A stretch of DNA of 7,850 bases from positions 1-7,850 of the forward strand of contig CAJTVK010000168.1 of assembly GCA_910579645.1 (NCBI GenBank), given 5' to 3'. Below the pieces are notes generated by a model. That model searched no databases. It was given only the letters and a program-made list of their open reading frames with translations, and was not told the DNA's origin. Below, piece by piece: positions 1 to 5,888 of the stretch. Made by a program: the position numbers and the translations under genes. Source of the stretch: an uncultured Lachnospiraceae bacterium (lineage in GTDB: Bacteria > Bacillota > Clostridia > Lachnospirales > Lachnospiraceae). Positions within the stretch are counted from its first letter, which is position 1. The number at the start of each line of letters is the position of its first letter.

Positions 1-55
1 CCCCGCCCACGGCAGATGCGTCCTCCAATCCCCCCCACCCCACCGAAAAAAAGAC

Positions 56-84
56 TTCCTATTTTAGGAAACTTGTTGTATAAT
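56..84 (+). promoter_or_regulatory. Probable rho promoter with overlapping palindrome
   Basis: A perfect TATAAT (79-84) lies 17 bases downstream of TTCCTA (56-61), a weak -35 matching TTGACA at three of six positions. The predicted start near 91 would give rho an untranslated leader of about 120 bases. The -35 is the left arm of a perfect palindrome, TTCCTA-TTT-TAGGAA (56-70), so a protein bound there would block RNA polymerase. A second TATAAT (184-189) lies too close to the rho ribosome binding site to be its promoter. The promoter is inferred from consensus only. Confidence 0.5.
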
Positions 85-209
85 GAAATCCATATGAAAA
101 TGTTTAGATGCAATTCCGTTAGCATATCGGTTAAAAAACCCCGGAAATGAAGAAAACAGATATTATATAAGATTCATTATACTTATAATAAAGGAATGTG
201 GAGGAATAT

Positions 210-1745
210 ATGAGAGAAAAGTATGAATCACTGGCACTTGTTAATTTGAAGGAAATTGCAAAGGCAAGGGGCATCAGGGGCACTTCCGCGATGAAAAAGG
301 CCGATCTTGTGGAAGCTATGCTGCGGGAAGACGAAAAAGACAAGGAAAAAGAAGCGGCAAAAGAACCGGTAAAAGAGTCCGTAAAGGAAGCAACAAAGGA
401 ACCTGCAAAAGAGTCCGCAAAGGAAGCGGTAAAGGAAGCAGCAAAAGAACCGGTAAAAGAAGCAGCAAAGGAAGCGGCAAAAGAGACGGTAAAAGAGCCG
501 GCAAGGGAGCAGCCAAAGGAACGGGATGCCTTTCCGAGGAAAATGAACACAGCCAGGAAGCCTGTGGACAAGCGGGGGGAAAATAATGCGGAAGAAGAGA
601 AATACCCTTCGGATTTGGACAGCGGCATAACGGCTCACGGTATATTGGAAGTTATGCCGGACGGCTTCGGATTTATACGCAGCGCCAATTATCTTCCGGG
701 AGAAAACGATGTATATGTGGCGCCCAGCCAGATACGCCGCTTCAATCTCAAGACAGGGGATATTCTGGAGGGGAATACGAGGATTAAGACACAGAATGAG
801 AAATTCAGCGCACTGCTGTATGTGAAAACCATCAACGGCTATACGCCGGATATGGCGGCCCGCCGCTGTAATTTCGAAGATATGACGCCTATTTTCCCGG
901 ATGAACGGCTGAAGCTGGAGACTTCCAGCGCCTCTGTCTCCATGCGTATCATGGATTTAATGAGTCCGGTAGGGAAGGGACAGAGGGGAATGATTGTTTC
1001 TCCGCCGAAAGCCGGCAAGACGACGCTGCTGAAAGAAGTGGCAAAATCAATTAAGCTGAATTCGCCGGAAGTACATCTGATTATTCTGCTGATTGACGAA
1101 CGTCCCGAAGAAGTGACGGACATCAAGGAGGCGATTGAAGGACCCAATGTGGAGGTGATTTATTCCACATTCGACGAATTGCCGGATCACCATAAGAGAG
1201 TGTCCGAGATGGTAATTGAAAGGGCAAAACGTCTGGTGGAACATAAGAAAGACGTAATGATATTGCTGGACAGCATCACCAGGCTGACGAGGGCGTATAA
1301 CCTTACCGTGCCGCCAAGCGGACGGACGCTTTCCGGCGGTTTGGATCCGGCGGCGCTGCATATGCCGAAACGTTTCTTCGGGGCGGCGAGAAATATGCGG
1401 GGCGGCGGAAGCCTGACCATACTTGCCACGGCAATGGTAGGCACGGGAAGCAAGATGGACGATGTGGTATATGAAGAATTCAAAGGTACGGGCAATATGG
1501 AAATGGTGCTGGACCGTAAGCTTTCCGAAAAAAGAATGTTTCCGGCCATTGATATCCCGAAATCCAGTACCAGGCGTGATGACCTGCTGCTATCCGAAGA
1601 CGAACAGGAGGCCATGAACATCATGCGCAAGGCATTGAACAGCCTAAAACCGGAAGAGGCGGTGGAAAAGATATTGGATATGTTCTCCAAGACGCGCAAC
1701 AATGCGGAATTTGTACAGATGGTAAAAAAGATTAAGTTCTTTTAG
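210..1745 (+). CDS. rho: Transcription termination factor Rho
   Basis: Hexameric RNA-dependent ATPase/helicase that binds nascent RNA and ends transcription in the cytoplasm. I place the start at ATG 210 because GGAGG (200-204) sits five bases upstream; the in-frame GTG at 198 has only a badly spaced site and would add four residues. The product is 511 residues against roughly 420 in E. coli. Order: N-terminal helical bundle (about 1-45), a low-complexity KExx repeat (47-106) and linker to about 142, cold-shock-like RNA-binding domain (about 143-212, with DGFGFIRS), then the RecA-like motor. The motor has Walker A PPKAGKTT (265-272), IDERPEE with the likely catalytic Glu at 297, Walker B ILLDS (351-355), the GRTLSGG secondary-channel loop (371-377), and the conserved KRFFGAARN and EEFKGTGNME blocks. 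All catalytic motifs look intact. No clear terminator separates it from rpmE, so some read-through is possible. Identification is secure. Confidence 0.98.
   Translation: MREKYESLALVNLKEIAKARGIRGTSAMKKADLVEAMLREDEKDKEKEAAKEPVKESVKEATKEPAKESAKEAVKEAAKEPVKEAAKEAAKETVKEPAREQPKERDAFPRKMNTARKPVDKRGENNAEEEKYPSDLDSGITAHGILEVMPDGFGFIRSANYLPGENDVYVAPSQIRRFNLKTGDILEGNTRIKTQNEKFSALLYVKTINGYTPDMAARRCNFEDMTPIFPDERLKLETSSASVSMRIMDLMSPVGKGQRGMIVSPPKAGKTTLLKEVAKSIKLNSPEVHLIILLIDERPEEVTDIKEAIEGPNVEVIYSTFDELPDHHKRVSEMVIERAKRLVEHKKDVMILLDSITRLTRAYNLTVPPSGRTLSGGLDPAALHMPKRFFGAARNMRGGGSLTILATAMVGTGSKMDDVVYEEFKGTGNMEMVLDRKLSEKRMFPAIDIPKSSTRRDDLLLSEDEQEAMNIMRKALNSLKPEEAVEKILDMFSKTRNNAEFVQMVKKIKFF
348..527 (+). repeat. 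In-frame 12-bp repeat encoding KExx tetrapeptides inside rho
   Basis: Fifteen consecutive four-residue units at Rho residues 47-106: thirteen fit K-E-x-x exactly (KEAA, KEPV, KESV, KEAT and similar), followed by REQP and KERD. At DNA level this is a degenerate 12-base tandem repeat built on AAAGAAGCGGCA/GTA. The peptide is a balanced Lys/Glu polyampholyte with scattered prolines, so it is likely disordered or partly helical. It lies exactly between the N-terminal helical domain and the RNA-binding domain. Tandem units like these can change copy number by slippage. Long open frames on the opposite strand here are a by-product of the repeat. Confidence 0.92.
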
Positions 1746-1754
1746 CAAAAATAC

Positions 1755-1783
1755 TTGCATGATAGCATAAGCTGTGATACAAT
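1755..1783 (+). promoter_or_regulatory. Promoter of rpmE
   Basis: TTGCAT (1755-1760), a 17-base spacer, then TACAAT (1778-1783), with an extended -10 TG at 1775-1776. This is one of the best sigma-A consensus matches in the window. Transcription should start near 1790, ten bases after the end of the rho stop region plus promoter, giving rpmE a leader of about 90 bases. It lets the ribosomal protein gene be expressed independently of rho. Confidence 0.78.
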
Positions 1784-1789
1784 AAAAAA

Positions 1790-1879
1790 GCTGTTTGATG
1801 TAAGACAAGCAGCATAGCTGCCGGAAAGGCAGAAGAGGATGAGAACAAACATGAATTTAATCATAGAGAGGTGAAAAAG
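1790..1879 (+). promoter_or_regulatory. Structured 5' leader of rpmE, candidate L31 ribosomal leader
   Basis: Two hairpins can be drawn: GCTGTTTG (1790-1797) with CAAGCAGC (1806-1813), eight pairs including one G-U; and CTGCC (1818-1822) with GGCAG (1828-1832) around a GGAAA loop. A competing stem GCAGC (1809-1813) with GCTGC (1817-1821) would break both. The rpmE Shine-Dalgarno (GAGAGGTG, 1865-1872) follows. Leaders ahead of L31 genes have been proposed in several bacterial groups as autoregulatory; that this is one is inference from position and pairing only. Confidence 0.42.
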
Positions 1880-2080
1880 ATGAAAGAAGGAATCCATCCT
1901 GTGTACCATCAGGCAACTGTAACTTGCAACTGCGGAAATACTTTCGTAACGGGATCCACAAAACCGGAAATCCATGTGGAAGTCTGCTCCAAGTGCCATT
2001 CGTTCTATACCGGCCAGCAGAAATCTGCAAGGGCTGACGGACGTATTGATAAGTTCAATAGGAAATACGGCGTAAAATAA
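1880..2080 (+). CDS. rpmE: 50S ribosomal protein L31, zinc-binding (C+) type
   Basis: Component of the large ribosomal subunit that contributes to the contact with the small subunit. Start at ATG 1880, seven bases after the GAGAGGTG ribosome site (1865-1872); this yields 66 residues beginning MKEGIHP, the usual length and opening of bacterial L31. The upstream in-frame GTG at 1871 lies inside that site and is rejected. Cysteines at 16, 18, 36 and 39 (CNC and CSKC) are the zinc ligands of the C+ form, as opposed to zinc-free paralogues induced under zinc starvation. The C-terminal ADGRIDKFNRKYG is characteristic. It has its own promoter and terminator, so it is probably a one-gene transcript within the cluster. 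Identification is secure. Confidence 0.98.
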   Translation: MKEGIHPVYHQATVTCNCGNTFVTGSTKPEIHVEVCSKCHSFYTGQQKSARADGRIDKFNRKYGVK

Positions 2081-2108
2081 ATCTGTTGCAAATAAGTTTA
2101 CATGAAAA

Positions 2109-2139
2109 AAGGTTGAGGTGTATTATCTCAACCTTCTTT
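2109..2139 (+). terminator. Intrinsic terminator after rpmE
   Basis: AAGGTTGAG (2109-2117) pairs perfectly with CTCAACCTT (2127-2135) around a nine-base loop, followed by TTCTTT. The run of A before the stem means it could also act on the opposite strand. It lies 28 bases after the rpmE stop and ends just before the ribosome site of the next gene, so the downstream gene depends on read-through or a promoter I cannot identify. Confidence 0.85.
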
Positions 2140-2162
2140 AAATATGTGAGGAATTTGGTGTT

Positions 2163-3182
2163 ATGAAGAAAGACAAAGGCAATCGTTACTCCGGCATCGG
2201 CGGGCAGGCAGTATTGGAAGGGGTAATGATGAAAAATAAGGATAAGTATGCAGTGGCAGTGCGTAAGCCCAACGGCGAGATTGATGTGGAAGTGGATGCA
2301 TACCCGGGAATCCTGCATGGCAGTGCGCTGAAAAAAATCCCGTTCATCCGTGGAATTTTCAATTTCCTTGATTCCATGGTGCTGGGGATGAAGACCTTGA
2401 ATCATTCCGTTTCGTTCTACGAAGATGAAGACGCGAAAGAAACGGCAGCGGATAAGGTGATGGGGAAGCTGTTTAAGGAAAAGGCGGAAAATGTCATGCT
2501 TGGAATCGTGACCATGTTTTCCATAGTCCTTGCCGTGGCAGTCTTTATGGTTTTGCCCTATTTTATTACATCATTATTTGAAGAATATATACGGAATGCG
2601 TCCGTCATGGCGATAATAGAAGGCGCAATCCGGATTTTGATTTTTGTCGGATATATCGTGGCCATCGCCCTGATGAAGGACATAAAGAGGCTTTATCAAT
2701 ATCATGGGGCGGAGCATAAATGCATCAACTGCATTGAAAAAGGCCGCCCGCTGACGGTTCATAATGTGATGCGCAGTTCCCGGCTTCATAAGAGGTGCGG
2801 GACGAGTTTTATGTTTTTTGTCGTATTTGTAAGCATTATCGTTTTCTTTTTTATACGGGTGGAGCAGCCGGTTCTGCGGATTTTGCTGCGAATTGCGCTC
2901 ATACCCGTTATTGCAGGTATTTCCTATGAAATTATCCGGTTGGCCGGCAGAAGCAATAACCTAATCGTGCGGCTGCTTTCTGCCCCCGGAATGTGCTTAC
3001 AGAAGCTGACAACAAAGGAGCCGGATGCAGAGATGGTGCAGGTGGCCATGGCATCGGTGGAAGCGGTTTTTGACTGGAAAGCATATCTGTCGGATACTTT
3101 CGGATATGAGGTGGATGATTCCTGGCTGGTGGATGAGCCTGCCGGTGAGGAAGAAGAGGAAGAGGAAACGGGACAAGAATAA
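2163..3182 (+). CDS. DUF1385 (YqhQ-type) integral membrane protein
   Basis: A 339-residue protein of the DUF1385 family, of which B. subtilis YqhQ is a member. Biochemical role is not established as far as I know; it is sometimes labelled a putative metal-dependent enzyme. It opens with the family signature GIGGQAVLEGVMM (11-23). Hydrophobic segments lie at about 111-134, 149-170, 215-231 and 238-256. Between the second and third is the most conserved block, YHGAEHKCINC (180-190) and H209-KRCGT, offering H181, E184, H185, C187, C190, H209 and C212 as possible metal or catalytic residues. The C terminus is an acidic tail of consecutive Glu. ATG 2163 follows GTGAGGA by ten bases. Its place between rpmE and prmC recurs in Clostridia and may reflect shared expression rather than shared function. 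Confidence 0.9.
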   Translation: MKKDKGNRYSGIGGQAVLEGVMMKNKDKYAVAVRKPNGEIDVEVDAYPGILHGSALKKIPFIRGIFNFLDSMVLGMKTLNHSVSFYEDEDAKETAADKVMGKLFKEKAENVMLGIVTMFSIVLAVAVFMVLPYFITSLFEEYIRNASVMAIIEGAIRILIFVGYIVAIALMKDIKRLYQYHGAEHKCINCIEKGRPLTVHNVMRSSRLHKRCGTSFMFFVVFVSIIVFFFIRVEQPVLRILLRIALIPVIAGISYEIIRLAGRSNNLIVRLLSAPGMCLQKLTTKEPDAEMVQVAMASVEAVFDWKAYLSDTFGYEVDDSWLVDEPAGEEEEEEETGQE

Positions 3183-3222
3183 GAGGGAACAGTAAAGGGA
3201 TAAGGAATAAGAGAGGGCATGT

Positions 3223-4155
3223 ATGAAGTATAGGGAAATATATGACTGTGGTGTCCGTGAACTGGAGACGGCAGGCATTGAAGAATGTGCATTGGATGCC
3301 AGGCTGCTGCTGGAGCATGTCTGCCACACAAACCGGAACGACTTGCTTGCCCACGGGGAGAGGGAAGTGGGGGAGGCGGAAAGCAGCGTCTATTTTTCAT
3401 ATATTGCAAAGAGGAAAGGGCATGTGCCTCTGCAATATATTACAGGCCTGCAGGATTTTATGGGACTGACTTTTGAGGTAAACGAGCATGTGCTGATTCC
3501 CAGGCAGGATACGGAGGTGCTGGTGGAAGAAGTGATGCGTTTCCTTCACGACGGGATGGATATACTGGATATGTGTACCGGTTCCGGCTGTATTCTGCTT
3601 AGTTTGCTGCATTACTCTAACCGGTGCAGCGGAATCGGAGCCGATTTTTCCAAAGAGGCTCTGCAGGTGGCGGAGCAGAACGGCAGGAGGCTGCTGGCAG
3701 GAGAGCGGGGGACGCTTTTGGGAATGGCCGGGGCACAGCCCTGCGGCCGGAATTTACAGGAACCTGTAGCCGGCGGAACGGAAAATTCGGAGGAGGAAGG
3801 GAAAAGCTGCCGGTTTGTGCAAAGTGACTTGTTTGAAAACATAAGCGGGCAGTTTGATATCATTGTCTCCAATCCGCCCTATATTCCCGCCGGGGATATA
3901 CCGGGACTGATGGCAGAGGTGCGGGAGCATGAGCCTTTGTGCGCTTTGGACGGCAAAGAGGACGGGCTGTATTTCTATCGGCAGATTGTCCCGCAGGCAG
4001 GCGGATATTTGCGTAAGGGCGGGTATCTTTTTTTTGAGATTGGCTGTGAGCAGGCGGCACAGGTACGGAATATTATGGAACAGGAAGGCTTTCGGGAGGT
4101 TACTGTGGTGAAGGACTTTGCCGGGCTGGACCGGGTAGTGTATGGCTGGAAGTAA
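3223..4155 (+). CDS. prmC: Peptide chain release factor N5-glutamine methyltransferase PrmC
   Basis: SAM-dependent enzyme that methylates the Gln of the GGQ motif in RF1 and RF2, raising peptide-release efficiency. The N-terminal helical release-factor-binding domain spans about 1-75, with QYITG at 71-75. The segment LIPRQDTE (91-98) corresponds to the usual IPRPDTE, with Gln replacing the common Pro. SAM motif I reads DMCTGSG (116-122) and the catalytic NPPY is at 217-220. The protein has 310 residues, longer than the usual 275-290; the extra length lies in residues about 158-195, between the SAM-binding strands and the FVQSDLF segment. ATG 3223 follows GAGAGGG by five bases; an ATG at 3219 in another frame stops after four codons. 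It sits 40 bases after the DUF1385 gene and upstream of its substrate prfA, the reverse of the prfA-prmC order in E. coli and B. subtilis. Confidence 0.96.
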   Translation: MKYREIYDCGVRELETAGIEECALDARLLLEHVCHTNRNDLLAHGEREVGEAESSVYFSYIAKRKGHVPLQYITGLQDFMGLTFEVNEHVLIPRQDTEVLVEEVMRFLHDGMDILDMCTGSGCILLSLLHYSNRCSGIGADFSKEALQVAEQNGRRLLAGERGTLLGMAGAQPCGRNLQEPVAGGTENSEEEGKSCRFVQSDLFENISGQFDIIVSNPPYIPAGDIPGLMAEVREHEPLCALDGKEDGLYFYRQIVPQAGGYLRKGGYLFFEIGCEQAAQVRNIMEQEGFREVTVVKDFAGLDRVVYGWK

Positions 4156-4269
4156 GAAGCCGGCAGGACATGCAGAAAAACGGAAAAAAGAATCAGAAGG
4201 ACGATAAAATTTCAGACAGCAGATTTTGAGAGTAGGGCGCAGCCGTATTTATGGCAGAAAGGAATGAAA

Positions 4270-5349
4270 ATGTTTGATAAATTGGAAGACTTACTTATTC
4301 GGTTTGAGGAGATAATGGGTGAGTTGGGCGAACCCACCGTAACCAATAATCAGGAACGATTCCGCGCGTTGATGAAAGAACAGAGCGATCTTACGCCCAT
4401 AGTGGAAGCGTATAAGGAATATAAGAAGTGCAGGCAGGATATTGAGGACAGCCTTTCCATGCTGGAAGAGGAATCCGACGAAGAGATGCGGGATATGCTG
4501 AAGGAGGAACTGAATGCTTCGAAGAAGCGTGTGGAAGAACTGGAAAATGAACTTAAGATACTTCTGTTACCTAAGGACCCCAATGACGATAAAAATGTGA
4601 TTGTGGAAATAAGAGCCGGGGCAGGCGGCGATGAGGCAGCGCTTTTTGCGGCGGAGGTATACCGTCTGTATGTGCATTATGCGGAGAGCCAGCGGTGGAA
4701 AGTGGAAACATTGAATGTGGATGAAATCGGCATCGGAGGGATGAAGGAAGTCAATTTCATGATCAGCGGGCAGGGGGCATATTCCAAGCTGAAATATGAA
4801 AGCGGCGTGCACCGTGTGCAGCGGGTGCCGGAAACGGAATCCGGCGGGCGTATCCATACTTCCACCATCAGCGTGGCCGTCATGCCGGAGGCAGACGAGG
4901 ACATTGACATTGTTATTGAAGACAAGGATATCCGCGTGGATGTGATGAGGGCCTCCGGAAACGGGGGGCAGTGTGTCAATACTACGGATTCGGCGGTGCG
5001 GCTGACCCATTACCCCACAGGGATTGTAGTTTACAGCCAGACGGAAAAATCGCAGCTGCAGAATAAGGCGAAGGCGTTTGCGCTGCTGAAATCAAAGCTT
5101 TATGATATCGAGCAGCAGCAGAGGCATGATGCGGAGGCGGAACTGAGGAGAAGCCAGATTGGCACCGGTGACCGGTCGGAAAAAATCAGGACATATAACT
5201 TCCCGCAGGGCCGGGTGACGGATCATAGAATTAATCTGACGTTGTATAAACTGGACAAAATTATGAATGGAGATATTCAGGAGATTATTGATGCCTGCAT
5301 TGCTGCGGACCAAGCCCGCAAGTTGTGCATCTTAAATCAGCAGGCGTAA
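4270..5349 (+). CDS. prfA: Peptide chain release factor 1 (RF1)
   Basis: Recognises UAA and UAG stop codons and triggers peptide release on the ribosome. I place the start at ATG 4270 (MFDKLEDLL, 359 residues): the GAAAGGA ribosome site ends at 4263, abutting the alternative ATG 4264 but six bases from 4270. Domain 1 is a charged coiled coil (about 1-95). EIRAGAGGDEA (113-123) is the family signature; codon-recognition tripeptide P-E-T is at 187-189 within RVPETESGGRIHTS; GGQ is at 232-234, its Gln 234 being the PrmC target. The PET tripeptide separates it from RF2 (SPF). The GGQ context reads SGNGGQCVN instead of the commoner SGAGGQHVN. The 114-base gap after prmC shows no clear promoter or terminator, so co-transcription with prmC is likely. 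Confidence 0.98.
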   Translation: MFDKLEDLLIRFEEIMGELGEPTVTNNQERFRALMKEQSDLTPIVEAYKEYKKCRQDIEDSLSMLEEESDEEMRDMLKEELNASKKRVEELENELKILLLPKDPNDDKNVIVEIRAGAGGDEAALFAAEVYRLYVHYAESQRWKVETLNVDEIGIGGMKEVNFMISGQGAYSKLKYESGVHRVQRVPETESGGRIHTSTISVAVMPEADEDIDIVIEDKDIRVDVMRASGNGGQCVNTTDSAVRLTHYPTGIVVYSQTEKSQLQNKAKAFALLKSKLYDIEQQQRHDAEAELRRSQIGTGDRSEKIRTYNFPQGRVTDHRINLTLYKLDKIMNGDIQEIIDACIAADQARKLCILNQQA

Positions 5350-5411
5350 AAGCCTGATTTTATGCGGCTTCCGGGGATTTACCGGGTGTTTGCGCTCCTA
5401 TAATTTTGAAT

Positions 5412-5458
5412 AAAAATCGGTTCATTTGGCAGAAAAATGAGCCGGTTTTTTGTTTTTT
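5412..5458 (+). terminator. Strong intrinsic terminator after prfA
   Basis: Sixteen pairs, two of them G-U, form between 5412-5427 and 5435-5450 around a seven-base GGCAGAA loop. The tail TTTTTTGTTTTTT begins inside the right arm and ends at 5458. A weaker hairpin overlaps the prfA stop codon (AAATC/GATTT plus AGGC/GCCT, 5334-5360) but has no real U tract. This terminator marks the end of the conserved housekeeping block. Confidence 0.92.
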
Positions 5459-5463
5459 GGGTT

Positions 5464-5511
5464 TATAGATAACTTCGCAGACCTAGTTTACCCCTATAGA
5501 TGATTTCGCAG
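5464..5511. repeat. Imperfect direct repeat, two 17-base copies with 31-base period
   Basis: TATAGATAACTTCGCAG (5464-5480) and TATAGATGATTTCGCAG (5495-5511) match at 15 of 17 positions, with both differences being transitions. They are separated by 14 bases (ACCTAGTTTACCCC). They lie immediately downstream of the prfA terminator, where base composition changes. They could be protein-binding repeats, subterminal repeats of a mobile element, or decayed insertion debris; the sequence does not decide. Confidence 0.6.
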
Positions 5512-5557
5512 CTTCCCCCGGTCTTTTTTTGCCCGGTCAAAAAAATTTGTAGACACA

Positions 5558-5583
5558 TGTACAGCCAGCGCAGAGGCGGTACA
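5558..5583. repeat. Imperfect inverted repeat, candidate operator or recombination site
   Basis: TGTACAGCC (5558-5566) and GGCGGTACA (5575-5583) are complementary at eight of nine positions, separated by the eight bases AGCGCAGA. The right arm overlaps a TACAAT (5580-5585) that could be a -10 box, as expected of a repressor site. Imperfect inverted repeats of this size also form attachment sites of site-specific recombinases. Neither partner is seen in the window. Confidence 0.4.
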
Positions 5584-5705
5584 ATTGGTTATAAATATTC
5601 TATTGGCATATCTTTATTTAATTTTATGTGTTAGACTTGTTTTATATAAGAAAGATATTTAATTATGTATTCAAGTTTTACTATTGCACATGGAGGTATT
5701 GCTTT

Positions 5706-5786
5706 ATGGATGAGAAGAATAAAGATATGGAAAGATATACAGAAGAAGAAAAGGAAAGGCTGTCACCACATAAGGAGATAATTTGA
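5706..5786 (+). CDS. Possible 26-residue small protein or gene fragment
   Basis: ATG 5706 is preceded by a full GGAGG (5692-5696) at nine bases. The product is very charged: it begins MDEKNKDMERY, continues with TEEEKERL and ends SPHKEII. No family is recognised. The ribosome site is the main argument that it is or was translated. It may be the 5' end of a longer gene cut off by rearrangement, since the following 150 bases contain only short broken frames. A small palindrome, ACATTT-GTA-AAATGT (5799-5813) followed by AATTTTT, lies just downstream and could be a weak terminator. Confidence 0.35.
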   Translation: MDEKNKDMERYTEEEKERLSPHKEII

Positions 5787-5869
5787 AAATATAATCACAC
5801 ATTTGTAAAATGTAATTTTTCTGCCACCATGTGGAAAGGTAATGCAAAATTCAAAGCAGCACTTAGCGG

Positions 5870-5888
5870 TTGATAATGTGCATATCAA
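5870..5888. repeat. Short inverted repeat upstream of the tnpV-like gene
   Basis: TTGATA (5870-5875) and TATCAA (5883-5888) are perfect six-base arms around seven bases, 48 bases before the tnpV-like start. It has the size of a regulator half-site pair, but palindromes this short are common in AT-rich DNA. Confidence 0.22.

Larger units (their letters stand above)
5459..5705. other. Non-coding junction between core operon and accessory DNA
   Basis: No gene of convincing quality lies here on either strand. The first 90 bases hold two short imperfect repeats (5464-5511) and a CCCGGTC motif present twice (5517-5523 and 5532-5538), followed by seven T and seven A respectively. Next is an inverted repeat (5558-5583). 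From about 5584 the DNA is strongly AT-rich. Several weak -10-like strings occur (TACAAT at 5580, TATAAA at 5590, TATATA at 5643), none with a convincing -35. It looks like the edge of inserted DNA, but no integrase or intact insertion-sequence ends are visible. Confidence 0.5.

Noticed and set aside
1..45. C-rich tract (G-rich on the minus strand) as a G-quadruplex.
   Set aside because: G runs are uneven and not four well-spaced runs of three or more within a short loop distance.
1..150. Frame 1 is open without a stop from base 1 to the TGA at 148, as if an upstream gene ended here.
   Set aside because: The proline/arginine-rich start comes from a C-rich tract, no family is recognised, and the frame runs through the rho promoter. 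A chance opening is more likely.
198..209. GTG start of rho four codons upstream.
   Set aside because: The GGAGG inside those codons is ideally placed for ATG 210, and the GTG has no usable ribosome site.
131..628. Long minus-strand frames opposite rho (Ser/Phe/Ala- and Leu/Pro-rich repeats).
   Set aside because: They are antisense images of the KExx repeat; composition is artificial and they lie over an intact, recognisable rho.
2924..3409. Several overlapping minus-strand frames spanning the DUF1385/prmC junction.
   Set aside because: Low-complexity Ser/Pro/Leu content, no ribosome sites, and overlap with two well-identified plus-strand genes.
4251..4277. Eight-codon frame (MAERNENV) overlapping the prfA start.
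   Set aside because: No ribosome site and no sign of conservation available; probably chance.
5464..5511. Two-copy repeat as a CRISPR array.
   Set aside because: Only two imperfect 17-base copies with a 14-base spacer; too few and too short, and no cas gene is present.
5517..5545. CCCGGTC-T7 and CCCGGTC-A7 as an intrinsic terminator.
   Set aside because: The only stems are seven A-T pairs or four C-G pairs without a proper U tract; the prfA terminator is already complete at 5458.
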